DNA from: Verrucomicrobiales bacterium
Lineage (GTDB): Bacteria; Verrucomicrobiota; Verrucomicrobiia; Verrucomicrobiales; V1-33
Assembly (NCBI GenBank): GCA_028293125.1
Contig: JAQGPJ010000070.1
Span: 1 to 36,423 of the forward strand
Reading direction: 5' to 3'
DNA: 36,423 nucleotides
Below, piece by piece: positions 7,406 to 15,980 of the stretch; the stretch's first letter is position 1; every line of letters begins with the position of its first letter. The position numbers were made by a program, and so were the translations under genes. Under the pieces are notes generated by a model. The model ran no database searches, was not told the DNA's origin, and was given only the letters and a program-made list of their open reading frames with translations.

Positions 7406-10009
7406 ATGACAGGCATGACCCCGCAAACCGCCGCTCCTGTTCCCCACATCACTCTGAGCGGAGGCACCCGGCTGAGCCGTGCCCTGGCCCCCGGCGTGCC
7501 GTTGACCATCGGCCACGCCAAAACCGCGGCGCTGCGCATTCCGCACCCGGCTGTCTTTCCCGTCCACTGCACGGTCACGTGGGAGGAGGGATTTGTCAGG
7601 CTGAGCGACGGCGGCAGTCCGCTGGGCACGAAGGTCAACGGACATCCGGTGACGGAAGACGTGGCGCTGTCGGATGGGGATGTGATCATGGTGGGCCTGT
7701 TTCAGTTCCACTTCACCTGGGAGGTGCCCGGTGCTGTCAAAGCTGCCCCGGCCCCGGCTGCGGATCCGCAGGAGGGCGTCACGGCACCACCACCTCCGCG
7801 CCCGGCCCCCCGCGTTCCCGACCCTCTGCCGCCTCCCGCGCCGGGAGCACCCTCGGCGGTGTTCCGTGGGGAGCAGGTCAGTGAGATTCCGGTCGCCGGC
7901 GGCCTTGCCTTCGGCACCGGCCGGGATGTGGATATCCAGCTGGCCGATTCCTCGCTTTCACCTGTGCAGGCGCGGATCGAGGCTGTGGCCTCCGGTTTTG
8001 ACGTGGTGGACATGGGCCGCACCGGATCGCAGGTGAACGGAAAATATTTCGAACGCCATCCGCTGGTCATCGGGGACCTGCTGCAGTTCGGCGAGGCGGA
8101 CTTTTTTGTCTTCGACGGTTTCGCGCTGCGTCCGGTGCGTGACGGTCTGGGCTGCGGGCTCCAGGCGCACGGTATTGATGTCTCCGGAGGCCGGGCCCGC
8201 GGGCTGATCCTGCAAAGCGCCAGCTTTGACGCCCGGCCCGGCCAGTTTGTGGGCATTATCGGCCCCTCCGGCGCTGGGAAAACCACTCTGCTCCGGTCAT
8301 TGCTGGGATTGCAGGCGATCTCCGCCGGCACTATTCTGCTGGATGGCCAGGATCTGCGGAACATTGAGTCGCCCTCCAGCTATTTCGGCTATGTGCCGCA
8401 GCAGGAGATCGTGCATCTGGAACTCACCGCGCGCCAGGCTCTGCACTACAGCGCCCTGCTGCGCCTGCCGCGGCGCACCCCCCGGCGGGAACTGGAGAAG
8501 CTGATCACCGCCCTGACCAGCCGCCTGGGGCTTCAGCAGCATCTCGACACCCGCGCCGGGCGGCTGTCGGGCGGGCAGCTGAAGCGGCTCAGTGTCTGTG
8601 TGGAGCTGCTGAGCCGTCCTCCCCTGCTTTTCCTGGACGAGCCGACATCGGGTTTGGATCCGGAATCCGAAACAGAACTGATGCAGCAGCTGCAGGAGCT
8701 CAGCTACACCGGCTGCACCGTGGTCTGCACCACCCACCTGATGGAGAACGTTTACCTCACCTCCTCGCTGGAGGTGGTCATGGCCGGCCGCGACTCCCAG
8801 GGACGGCCAACTCCGGGCCGCACGGTTTTCCGTGGCAAGCCCCGGCTGGCGCGGGAGCTTTTCAATGTCCGCACGCTCTCCAAGCTCTATCACCAGCTCA
8901 AGGAGGCCACACCGGAGCACTGGCAGCGGCTTTACCAGGAAAAGACAGGCCAGTCCCTGACTGATCCACCGCCGCCGCCTCCCGGACCACCGCGGAGCAC
9001 CGCGCCGCCGCGGCGGGCCAGACGCCGCTTTCCCGTGCCCATCCTGCTGGCCAGGCAGTGGCGCATCCTGCGCTCGGACTGGAAGAATCTGTTTCTTCTG
9101 ATAGGGCAGCCTGTGCTGATCGCGGGCCTCATCGCCATGGCGGCCACGGGTGAGCACGCCAGCGACAAAAAGCTCTTTCTCGCAGCCATCGCCGTGCTGT
9201 GGCTGGGCTGCGGCAACGCCGCGCCGGAGCTGGTCAGGGAGCGCTCCATCTTCCGCCGCGAGCAGTTTGTGGGACTGGGCGCCCTTCCGTATCTGCTGAG
9301 CAAATTCCTTGGAATGGGCTGTGTGACCGGCCTGCAGGCGCTGCTGCTGTTTCTCATTCTGAAATTTGCGGGTGACGGTCTGGACGGTGCGGCTTTCTGG
9401 CAGTTCGCGGGGCTGGCCGCCAGCGCCGCCGCCGCCACCGGACTGGGGCTGGCGGTCTCCGCCTGGGCCCGGAACACCCTGCAGGCCGTGCTGCTGGTCC
9501 CGGTGATCATCATTCCACAGATTCTGTTCGCAGGGTTTGTCTTCCCGGTCCGGGACTGGGATGAGCACCCCGTTCCCCGCATTGCCAGCCGCCTGTTTCC
9601 CTCCTTTTCCGCCCAGCGCGTGATGGATGTCTCGCTGGTCTGGGGGAAAAGCGTGGGGGATGCCGGCGACTATTCCACCGCTCTCAACAATCTCTACACC
9701 TTCCTGCGCCCGGTCTCGGTGCTGCTGAATCCCAACCAGTCCCTCGTCATTCCTGTGGATGAATCCATCATCTACGACCCGCCGGGGGAGGGCATGGATC
9801 CATTCGGGGTGGAGAATTTCGAGTGGGACCCCTCCAAAAAGGGCGTCCGCACTCCGCGTTATGTGACGGACACCCTCCGGGATGAGCGGCCCCGCGTGCT
9901 GAGGCACGCCCGTCCCGCCCTGGCGGGACTGGCGGCACTGGGCCTGTGGACGCTGGTGAGCTGCGGCTTCGCCCTGCTGATGCTGCGCCGGAAAGACGCC
10001 GGGCAATGA
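7406..10009 (+). CDS. ABC transporter with two N-terminal FHA domains fused to an ATPase and ABC-2 permease
   Basis: This 867-aa protein has four parts. The first FHA-like domain (about residues 10-110) ends with GTKVNG before the last strands. The second (about 155-260) contains GTGRDVDIQLADSSLS and GSQVNG. The ATPase (about 265-500) has Walker A GPSGAGKTTLL, Q-loop YVPQQE, signature LSGGQLKRLS, Walker B LLFLDEPTSGLD and a switch His in CTTHL. The rest is an ABC-2 type permease of about six helices (about 545-865). FHA domains read phosphothreonine, so transport is probably gated by a Ser/Thr kinase. The layout is a half-transporter of the ABCG/White type, so a dimer is expected; the cargo is unknown. 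ATG 7406 is used (7415 is also possible). Its stop overlaps the next start in ATGA. Confidence 0.93.
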   Translation: MTGMTPQTAAPVPHITLSGGTRLSRALAPGVPLTIGHAKTAALRIPHPAVFPVHCTVTWEEGFVRLSDGGSPLGTKVNGHPVTEDVALSDGDVIMVGLFQFHFTWEVPGAVKAAPAPAADPQEGVTAPPPPRPAPRVPDPLPPPAPGAPSAVFRGEQVSEIPVAGGLAFGTGRDVDIQLADSSLSPVQARIEAVASGFDVVDMGRTGSQVNGKYFERHPLVIGDLLQFGEADFFVFDGFALRPVRDGLGCGLQAHGIDVSGGRARGLILQSASFDARPGQFVGIIGPSGAGKTTLLRSLLGLQAISAGTILLDGQDLRNIESPSSYFGYVPQQEIVHLELTARQALHYSALLRLPRRTPRRELEKLITALTSRLGLQQHLDTRAGRLSGGQLKRLSVCVELLSRPPLLFLDEPTSGLDPESETELMQQLQELSYTGCTVVCTTHLMENVYLTSSLEVVMAGRDSQGRPTPGRTVFRGKPRLARELFNVRTLSKLYHQLKEATPEHWQRLYQEKTGQSLTDPPPPPPGPPRSTAPPRRARRRFPVPILLARQWRILRSDWKNLFLLIGQPVLIAGLIAMAATGEHASDKKLFLAAIAVLWLGCGNAAPELVRERSIFRREQFVGLGALPYLLSKFLGMGCVTGLQALLLFLILKFAGDGLDGAAFWQFAGLAASAAAATGLGLAVSAWARNTLQAVLLVPVIIIPQILFAGFVFPVRDWDEHPVPRIASRLFPSFSAQRVMDVSLVWGKSVGDAGDYSTALNNLYTFLRPVSVLLNPNQSLVIPVDESIIYDPPGEGMDPFGVENFEWDPSKKGVRTPRYVTDTLRDERPRVLRHARPALAGLAALGLWTLVSCGFALLMLRRKDAGQ

Positions 10010-12132
10010 CTGTTGTCTCCGCCGCCGAAGCCGGTTTCTTAGGCTCTGTGAACCCCTCCGACGAACTTTTTCTGCATGTGAACGGACAGCGCTGGCCCTG
10101 CCGGGCGGGCGATATTCTGGGCCGCCAAGGCACGGTGGCCATTGAGGTCCTGCGCCCGGTGGACGTGCTGTCGCGGCGGCATCTGAGCATTCAGTCCATT
10201 GATGGCGTGTGGTGCCTGGTGGCCCTGCCGGAATCCCGCAACGACACTTGGATAGACGGTGTGCCCATGCGCCGCGGCCAGCCCTACCCGCTCACGCCCA
10301 TGCAGCTGCTTCAGGTGGACTCATTCCAATTCCATCTGGGGGCCGGGGAATTGCCGGGGGCGGGGGCGGGGCGTCCGGCCGTTATCGGTTTCCAGCCCGG
10401 CGGCGGCACCTTGCTTTATCCATCCACCGCCTCCCTTTACCCCACCCTGACTGTCAAGGGGGATGATGACACCCGCGACGCCCTGCCGCTTGGAAATGGA
10501 CTGGACAGCCTGCCCGGGGCCGCCGTGGAGACGGATGTGCGCCTTAACATCCACGCCGCCAACCGCCAGGCGCTGGCTCTGCTGGGAAGCGATGCCGCCG
10601 GCCGCGATCTCGACGAGTGGACCCCTGAGCGCACCCGCCTGCGCAGTCATCTGCTGACACTGGACCAGGGCGTCACCTGTCAGAGCATCGACGTCCGCTT
10701 CCATGTGCCCGCCGGCAGCCGCATGATTGAAATCAGCGCCACGCGGCTGGAGGCCGGCTTCATGGTTTTTCTGCGGGATGTAAGCGCCGAGCACCAGGTG
10801 GAGGCCGGCCAGCAGTCGCTGTTCCAGCGGCTCTTCCGGCAAAGCGGGGCGCTTTCCGAACTGTCGCTGTCCCGCGCCTTCCAGGAGGGCGATGTGCCTA
10901 AAAGCCTGACCCTGCTGGCCCACCGCGCCGCGGAGGGATTGGAGTGCCGCCGTGTTTCGGCCTGGCTGAAATCCGGCAGCGGAAACAGTGTGGGGGAGAA
11001 GGTGGTCCGCCAGGTTGTCCACGACACCTCCGGCCCGGTGGCCGCCGGCACAATGACCGATCTGGCCTACTGCCCCATGTTTTTCGATAATCTGCGCGGG
11101 GATGAGCCGTGGGCGGAGGCGGTGACGGACACGCCGATGATGAGCCTCCTCCGGGAAATCGGTTTTGCGGGACCGGAAACCGGCAGCCTGCTGTGTGTGG
11201 GACTGCGGCACTCGGACGGCCTTTACGGCGTGCTCTGCTTTGAGCGCACTGGACCGGAGAGGGCGTGGTCCCGCGAGGACCGCCAGTTCGCCGTCTGCCT
11301 GGCCAGCTACGGCGTGCTGGCTCTCCAGACCAGTGAGCGGCGGGAAACCATGGCCCGGCTGGAAAGGAGCGAGCGGCGCATGACCGCGGAGCTGGAGGAG
11401 GCCAAGCACTATGTGCACCGCATTCTTCCGGATCCCGTCCATGAGGGGCCGATCACCGCCGAGTGGCACATGGTGCCCTCCGAAGCGCTCGGCGGCGACT
11501 CCTTCGGATATCACTGGGTTGGCGACCTTTTTGTGATGTACATCCTTGATGTCGTCGGCCACGGCACCGGCATGGCCCTGCTGTCCATCTCCGTGCTCAA
11601 CAGCGTCCGCTCCCGTCTTTTCCAAGGGGAGGCCGCCATGGCTGATCCGGCCAAAGTGCTGGCGGACCTCAACGCCGCCTTCCCCATGGAGGAGCAGAAC
11701 AACATGCTCTTCAGCATGTGGTATGGGGTTTACAACCGCCGCACCGGCATCCTCACTTATTCCAGCGCCGGACATCCGCCCGCCCTGCTGCTCTTTGGCG
11801 CGGTGCCGGAGGACGGTGTGGACTATGCCGCGCTGGGCACGGAGGGACCGTCCGTGGGAGCCTTGGCGGATGTGGAATTCCTCAACGGCAGCATTGTCGT
11901 GGATCCCGGCGCTAAACTCTACATCTACACAGACGGGGCTTTTGAGATCCCGGTCGGCCCTGACCGCGAATGGTCCTTTGAGGAATTCACCGCCGTGGTC
12001 CGCGGCACCCGCTACATGGCGGGCGGCGAGCCCGGCTATCTGCGCAAGCGCATCGGCGCCCTGTGCGCCCTCGAGCGTTTTCCCGATGATTTCACCATTG
12101 TCCGTCTTTCCTTTTCCGCGCCGGACGTTTAG
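10006..12132 (+). CDS. FHA / GAF-like / SpoIIE-type PP2C Ser/Thr phosphatase
   Basis: This is a 708-aa cytoplasmic regulator. Residues about 20-115 form an FHA domain with GDILGRQG, SRRHLSI and SRNDTWIDG, including the S-x-N-x-T phosphothreonine pocket. A PAS-like middle and a GAF-like region (about 285-445) lead through a helical linker to the SpoIIE-type phosphatase (about 480-708). Metal-binding aspartates are visible as D498 (GGDS), D515 (DVVGHG) and D643 (YTDGAFE). In partner-switching systems this enzyme dephosphorylates the STAS antagonist; the RsbW-like and STAS genes lie immediately downstream. Translation is probably coupled to the transporter through the 4-base overlap. An FHA domain on the phosphatase is unusual and suggests it docks on the same phosphothreonine partner as the transporter. 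Confidence 0.93.
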   Translation: MTVVSAAEAGFLGSVNPSDELFLHVNGQRWPCRAGDILGRQGTVAIEVLRPVDVLSRRHLSIQSIDGVWCLVALPESRNDTWIDGVPMRRGQPYPLTPMQLLQVDSFQFHLGAGELPGAGAGRPAVIGFQPGGGTLLYPSTASLYPTLTVKGDDDTRDALPLGNGLDSLPGAAVETDVRLNIHAANRQALALLGSDAAGRDLDEWTPERTRLRSHLLTLDQGVTCQSIDVRFHVPAGSRMIEISATRLEAGFMVFLRDVSAEHQVEAGQQSLFQRLFRQSGALSELSLSRAFQEGDVPKSLTLLAHRAAEGLECRRVSAWLKSGSGNSVGEKVVRQVVHDTSGPVAAGTMTDLAYCPMFFDNLRGDEPWAEAVTDTPMMSLLREIGFAGPETGSLLCVGLRHSDGLYGVLCFERTGPERAWSREDRQFAVCLASYGVLALQTSERRETMARLERSERRMTAELEEAKHYVHRILPDPVHEGPITAEWHMVPSEALGGDSFGYHWVGDLFVMYILDVVGHGTGMALLSISVLNSVRSRLFQGEAAMADPAKVLADLNAAFPMEEQNNMLFSMWYGVYNRRTGILTYSSAGHPPALLLFGAVPEDGVDYAALGTEGPSVGALADVEFLNGSIVVDPGAKLYIYTDGAFEIPVGPDREWSFEEFTAVVRGTRYMAGGEPGYLRKRIGALCALERFPDDFTIVRLSFSAPDV

Positions 12133-12177
12133 GTTCCGCAGCCCCCTACTGATCAGCCATCCTTTGTTCTGATAAAA

Positions 12178-12621
12178 ATGAGCGAACCCTTCTCCTATCT
12201 GATCCACGGCGGTCCCGCCTCCCTTCAAAATTGTCTGCAGGCGCTCGAGGAGAGCGGAGTCTATCAGGAAATGCCGCCACCGCTCCGGTTTGTCGCCGAG
12301 CTTATCTTGGATGAGTTGGCCTCCAACACCCTGAAGTACGGCGGATGCGAGAATCCCGAGGTGTGGCTGAGCTTGGAATACACCAATGGCTCCATGCGTA
12401 TTGAGATCAGCGACAACGCGCAGCCGTTCGATCCCTGGAGCCAGTCCCCCGGGGTGGACGACAGCCAAGTGGAGGATATTGAGGAGTTGGAAATCGGCGG
12501 ACGCGGCATCCACATGTTGAAGCAGGCCACTGACACCCGTCATTACCAGCGCCGTGATGGACGGAATATCAATATTCTCACGCGAAGCCTTCACCGGCCG
12601 CTCTGGAGTGCCGCCGCCTAA
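12178..12621 (+). CDS. RsbW-like anti-sigma regulatory factor / Ser kinase (HATPase_c_2)
   Basis: This 147-aa protein has a GHKL ATP-binding fold. The N-box is LILDELASNTLKYGG with E46 and N50, the G1 box is ISDNAQPFDP with D79, and the G2 box is GGRGIHML around residues 107-114. This is the full set for the RsbW/SpoIIAB-like family. Family members bind a sigma factor or other target, and phosphorylate a STAS-domain antagonist on Ser to release themselves. The STAS gene follows 107 bases downstream and the phosphatase precedes it, giving a complete partner switch. No sigma factor is encoded in this cluster, so the target may be the transporter or a sigma factor elsewhere, such as the one at 20026-20721. 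Confidence 0.9.
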   Translation: MSEPFSYLIHGGPASLQNCLQALEESGVYQEMPPPLRFVAELILDELASNTLKYGGCENPEVWLSLEYTNGSMRIEISDNAQPFDPWSQSPGVDDSQVEDIEELEIGGRGIHMLKQATDTRHYQRRDGRNINILTRSLHRPLWSAAA

Positions 12622-12728
12622 CTCGCCGGAGTCCGGCAAAAAGACAGCCTTGGCAGCCTGAACAGAATCAGAGCCAGGCCTGCCTCCTCCTCCTCTCCGC
12701 AGCCTGACAGAACCCCAAACCCCGTTTC

Positions 12729-13760
12729 ATGGAAATCGTCAAATCAGACCAAGACGGAATCAACGTCATCACCATAACCGGCAAGCTCGACTCCGGCACC
12801 GCCGCCGAATTCGATGCCAAATTACGGGAGCTCGTGGATGAGGATACAGGCCGTGCCGTGGTGCTGGAATTCTCCGGCGTGCAGACCCTGACCAGCGCGC
12901 CGCTGCGGGCCATCCTGTCCCTGGCCAAGCGCATGCAGCGCCACGGGGCCGCGCTCATCCTCGCCGCGCCCAGTGAAAACGCTTTGGAATCCCTGCGCAT
13001 CAGCGGATTTTTGAAGCTGAAGCTCTTTGAGCTGACTGACTCCCTGGCCGCCGGAATTCATCAGGCGCGCCAGGCGGTTCCCGGAGCCGCCCGCCCCGCA
13101 GCTCCGGCCACTCCAGCCCGGCCCAGTTCCTCACTGCTCCCGCCCCCTCTCTCCTCACTGCCCTCCATTGCTCCGCCGCCGGTTGCCGCTCCACCACCGG
13201 TTGCCGCTCCACCGCCAATTGCGACCCCGCCACCGGTTGCCACCCCACCGCCAATTGCCGCTCCACCGCCAATTGCCGCTCCACCGCCGGTTGCCACCCC
13301 ACCGCCGGTTGCCACCCCGCCGCCGGTTGCCACCCTGCCGCCAATTGCCGCTCCACCACCGGTTGCCACTCCACCACCGGTTGCCACCCCGCTGCCGGTT
13401 GCCACCCCGCCGCCGGTTGCCACCCCGCCGCCAATTGCGACCCCGCCACCGGTTGCCGCCCCGCCGCCAATTGCGACCCCACCGCCGCTTGCCAAAGCAC
13501 CTCCGGTGCTTCCTTCCGCTCTTCCTCTTCCCAAGACAGCTCCCGTGGCTGGACCACCGCCACTGGCACCCAAGGCCGCAGCTCCGGCACCTAAATCCTC
13601 TCCTCCACCCGTCACGCCACAGCCGCCACCCTCCCTGCCTCCAGCCGCCATCCAGCCCCCATCAGCTGCTCCCCAGGCAAAAGTGGGCTGGTTCACTTAC
13701 TGGGCCGGTGAAATTCAGAACGCGCTCGACTACTGGACCGGCATTTTCCGCCGAAAGTAA
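12729..13760 (+). CDS. STAS-domain anti-sigma factor antagonist with long proline-hexapeptide tail
   Basis: This protein is 343 aa. Residues 1-112 are a STAS domain of the RsbV/SpoIIAA type, with the segment VLEFSGVQTLTSAPLRAIL. S56, or the adjacent T55, sits at the usual phosphorylation position. Eighteen consecutive hexapeptides of the form PPPVAT/PPPIAA span 13173-13496, followed by more Pro/Ala-rich sequence. A short aromatic C-terminus (GWFTYWAGEIQNALDYWTG) looks like an amphipathic or membrane-touching helix. Usual antagonists have only about 110 residues, so the tail is an added feature. It may act as a stiff spacer placing the STAS domain at a distance from an envelope anchor. It is the last gene before a strong terminator. 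Confidence 0.9.
   Translation: MEIVKSDQDGINVITITGKLDSGTAAEFDAKLRELVDEDTGRAVVLEFSGVQTLTSAPLRAILSLAKRMQRHGAALILAAPSENALESLRISGFLKLKLFELTDSLAAGIHQARQAVPGAARPAAPATPARPSSSLLPPPLSSLPSIAPPPVAAPPPVAAPPPIATPPPVATPPPIAAPPPIAAPPPVATPPPVATPPPVATLPPIAAPPPVATPPPVATPLPVATPPPVATPPPIATPPPVAAPPPIATPPPLAKAPPVLPSALPLPKTAPVAGPPPLAPKAAAPAPKSSPPPVTPQPPPSLPPAAIQPPSAAPQAKVGWFTYWAGEIQNALDYWTGIFRRK
13173..13496 (+). repeat. Eighteen in-frame 18-bp tandem repeats (PPPxAx)
   Basis: The stretch is exactly 18 units of 18 bases, each coding PPP[VI]A[AT] with two substituted units (LPPIAA and PLPVAT) and a last unit PPPLAK. Unit DNA differs mainly at third positions (CCG/CCA/CCC) and between GTT and ATT. Unit number can change in frame by slippage or recombination, so tail length may vary between strains. 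Confidence 0.95.
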
Positions 13761-13796
13761 GGATCAGGAATCGGAACCAGGCTATTCCAGCCAAAG

Positions 13797-13838
13797 AGCC
13801 GCCGCCTCATTCCTTGAGCGCGGCGGCTTTTATTTTAT
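13797..13838 (+). terminator. Intrinsic terminator after the STAS gene
   Basis: AGCCGCCGC (13797-13805) pairs perfectly with GCGGCGGCT (13820-13828) and is followed by a T-rich run to about 13838. It closes the plus-strand signalling cluster 36 bases after the STAS stop codon. Confidence 0.85.
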
Positions 13839-13910
13839 CTTGGAGGAACTTTCCACAATCTCTCATAAGCGGGAATCCGGGTGCCTCCGCTTCATTTGCC
13901 AGTGAACCAC

Positions 13911-14651
13911 CTAACCGCCGGTGCCTCCATTGGATGAGGAGGAGCTGCTGCTGCTGCTGCTGGAGACGTAGCCGGATGGCCAGGTGCCGCTTTCGTCTCC
14001 GCTGCCGTCAATTCCGAGGGATTTTTTGATTTCCGCCTGCACTTCGGAGAGCAGCCGCTTCAACTCGGGATCAAACTCGCCAATGGAGACCAGAAGCGGC
14101 TGCATGCTGTTGTAAAAATCCTCACCGGCGCTTTTGAAGCGGGAGCAGAGTTCCTCCGCCTTGAGAGCCGCATTGAGCAGCGAGGTTTCATAACGCTGTC
14201 CCTGAATAGCCGTAAGTCGGAGAATTTCCGCAAATTTAAGCAGATCATTGACCGTCACCCTCTCAGGCTGGGGAGGCAGAACCCCGTTGGCGGAATAGGC
14301 CGTGGCGGCGGCCAGCCAGCTGTTGCCCCCGGAGTCCTCCAGGGAAATGCCGGCGGCGGCGGCGGCCAGAGCCCGGCGGCCGGCGGACTGGAGTTCCGGA
14401 TGCTGCTGCAGCGCGCTGCTCGCGGTCCGGAGATCGCTGACCGCCAGAGCCAAAGCCCGGGATGATCCCGCCGCTAACAGGTAAAATTGCCGCACATTGG
14501 CGAAAGGCTGATCCAGCAGATGGTCCGCCGGAGCCAGAGTGCCATTGCCCAGCTGCTCAAAAAATTCCCGGGACTCCCCTGTTCCCGGCTTGTAGAGATA
14601 ATAGAGAAGGGACTGGAGGCAGCCGAGCAATGAATAGAAATCCTTGGTCAT
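13911..14651 (-). CDS. Uncharacterised helical protein with a poly-Ser tail
   Basis: I do not recognise this 246-aa protein. It lacks a signal peptide and is predominantly helical with many Leu/Ala positions. The C-terminus ends with twelve consecutive serines and then NGGTGG, encoded partly by a CTG/CAG-type triplet run near 13937-13965. Such tails are flexible linkers or slippage products. The gene converges on the STAS gene and is divergent from the glycosyltransferase, whose start is only 103 bases away, so they may share a promoter region. The start ATG at 14651 was chosen because the upstream extension has no distinct sequence character. Confidence 0.65.
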   Translation of the reverse strand: MTKDFYSLLGCLQSLLYYLYKPGTGESREFFEQLGNGTLAPADHLLDQPFANVRQFYLLAAGSSRALALAVSDLRTASSALQQHPELQSAGRRALAAAAAGISLEDSGGNSWLAAATAYSANGVLPPQPERVTVNDLLKFAEILRLTAIQGQRYETSLLNAALKAEELCSRFKSAGEDFYNSMQPLLVSIGEFDPELKRLLSEVQAEIKKSLGIDGSGDESGTWPSGYVSSSSSSSSSSSNGGTGG

Positions 14652-14753
14652 AAATTTGAGGTGAATCCGTGTCTGGGCGGTTTTGAAGTGGAGAGAGGGG
14701 GCTTTGCGCAATCACAGCTTGCCAGGCGCACCCGGTCCGTTTTTAGAAAGGGA

Positions 14754-15980
14754 ATGCCGTCTGCATGCCGGAAATTATACTGGTTCAACTGGCCGGCCCA
14801 TGTCGGCGGATCGGACACCAAGTTTGTCCACACTCTCCGCCTCCTGGCCGGAGAGTATGACATCACGGTGGTGCCGAACAACGCCGGTTACCTTCAGAAT
14901 CCGGAGTGGCTGGATTACCTGCGGGGACTCGGGGTGAAGTGGAGTCTGCCGGAGGAGATTCCCAATCGGGCGGAAGGCTGGGCCATCTCCCTGTGCAATG
15001 GCTGGTTTTTCACCGGCGGGATGCTGGGCAGCTGTGTCAGGCGCGGCCTGCGGGTCATCTGGAGCAGTGAAATGATGTGGCACTTTTACGGCGAATTGGG
15101 GGCTGTGCGCTACGGGCTGGTGGAGAAGGTGCTTTATGTCTCCCCGGTCCAGCGCCAGGCACTGGAGCCCGGCTACCGCTGGGCGGCCTCCGGCATGCCC
15201 GGCCCGCCTCCCGGCTCCTTTGCCCTTTCCTCCGACTCCCTTCTGCCGCCGGACCATGAGTGGTGGGGCACTCTGCCCGGCGGTCCCGGAGGCCGGGAAG
15301 TGCCTTGGGTCACCGCTGGAAACTACATCGATCCCGCCGCCTTTCCCTTCCGGCAGCGCGGTCTGCCAAAGGAAGGGGAGCTCCCCTTCACGGTGGGACG
15401 CGTCTCCCGGCCGGATCCCGATAAATTTCCACGGGATTTTCCACTCAGCTACGAGGGGCTGGACCTGACGGAGCCCGCCCGGTTCCGCGTGCTCGGCTGG
15501 AGTCAGCAGATGGCCGGATGCTGGCCGGACCATTCCTTCGATGCCCGCTGGGATCTGGTGCCCGCCGGCAGCGTGCCCGTGGTGCCCTTCCTGGATTCCT
15601 TGGATATCATGGTTTACGACCTTGGTCCAAAGTTCCGGGAAAGCTGGGGCCGCTCCGTGGTGGAGGGCATGCTCAGCGGCGTGGTGCCCCTTGTGCCCCG
15701 CGGCGGCGGCCATCATCTCGGTCAACTGGTGCCCCACGGCATCGGGGGGTTCCTGTGTGACGGACCGGAGGACTACCGGCGTTATGCCCGGCAGCTGCAG
15801 GATGATCCCGCACTGCTGGCCCGACTCTCGCAGGGAGCCCGGGAATGGGCTGTCAAAAACCTGTGCGGGCAAAAGGCTCATCTGGAGCGCTGGCGCCGGG
15901 TGTTCTCCGACTGGGACAGGAATCCGCGGAAAGCCGGGATTCCGGTTCTGAATCCGGAGGGAGGAGGGAAGCAGGGATGA
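14754..15980 (+). CDS. Glycosyltransferase (GT4/GT1-like, GT-B fold)
   Basis: This 408-aa protein opens with a Rossmann-like strand (KLYWFNWPAHVGGSDTKFV) containing the Gly-rich turn of GT-B enzymes. The C-terminal donor-binding part has FRESWGRSVVEGMLSG followed by VVPLVPRGGGHHLGQLV and GIGGFLCDGPEDY. This is the E-x7-E/GG pattern by which GT4 enzymes hold a nucleotide sugar. It should transfer a sugar from an NDP donor to a glycan, lipid or protein, but the acceptor is unknown. No other sugar genes are nearby. The ATG at 14754 precedes the first strand; an upstream in-frame ATG at 14661 adds 31 residues without family features. Almost the whole gene lies antisense to the extended reading frame of the kinase gene at 14775-18923. 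Confidence 0.82.
   Translation: MPSACRKLYWFNWPAHVGGSDTKFVHTLRLLAGEYDITVVPNNAGYLQNPEWLDYLRGLGVKWSLPEEIPNRAEGWAISLCNGWFFTGGMLGSCVRRGLRVIWSSEMMWHFYGELGAVRYGLVEKVLYVSPVQRQALEPGYRWAASGMPGPPPGSFALSSDSLLPPDHEWWGTLPGGPGGREVPWVTAGNYIDPAAFPFRQRGLPKEGELPFTVGRVSRPDPDKFPRDFPLSYEGLDLTEPARFRVLGWSQQMAGCWPDHSFDARWDLVPAGSVPVVPFLDSLDIMVYDLGPKFRESWGRSVVEGMLSGVVPLVPRGGGHHLGQLVPHGIGGFLCDGPEDYRRYARQLQDDPALLARLSQGAREWAVKNLCGQKAHLERWRRVFSDWDRNPRKAGIPVLNPEGGGKQG

Noticed and set aside
8297-10006. Long minus-strand frame opposite the FHA-ABC transporter
   Set aside because: Gln/Gly/Arg-rich shadow translation; the plus strand has complete Walker and signature motifs.
10321-12639. 772-codon minus-strand frame opposite the phosphatase and RsbW-like genes
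   Set aside because: It spans two well-supported genes and lacks any family motif, so it is shadow caused by rare TTA/CTA/TCA codons.
6273-13760. Reading the FHA/OmpA/phosphatase cluster as a type VI secretion locus
   Set aside because: No sheath, ClpV, VgrG, Hcp or baseplate genes are present; FHA and OmpA-like domains alone are not enough.
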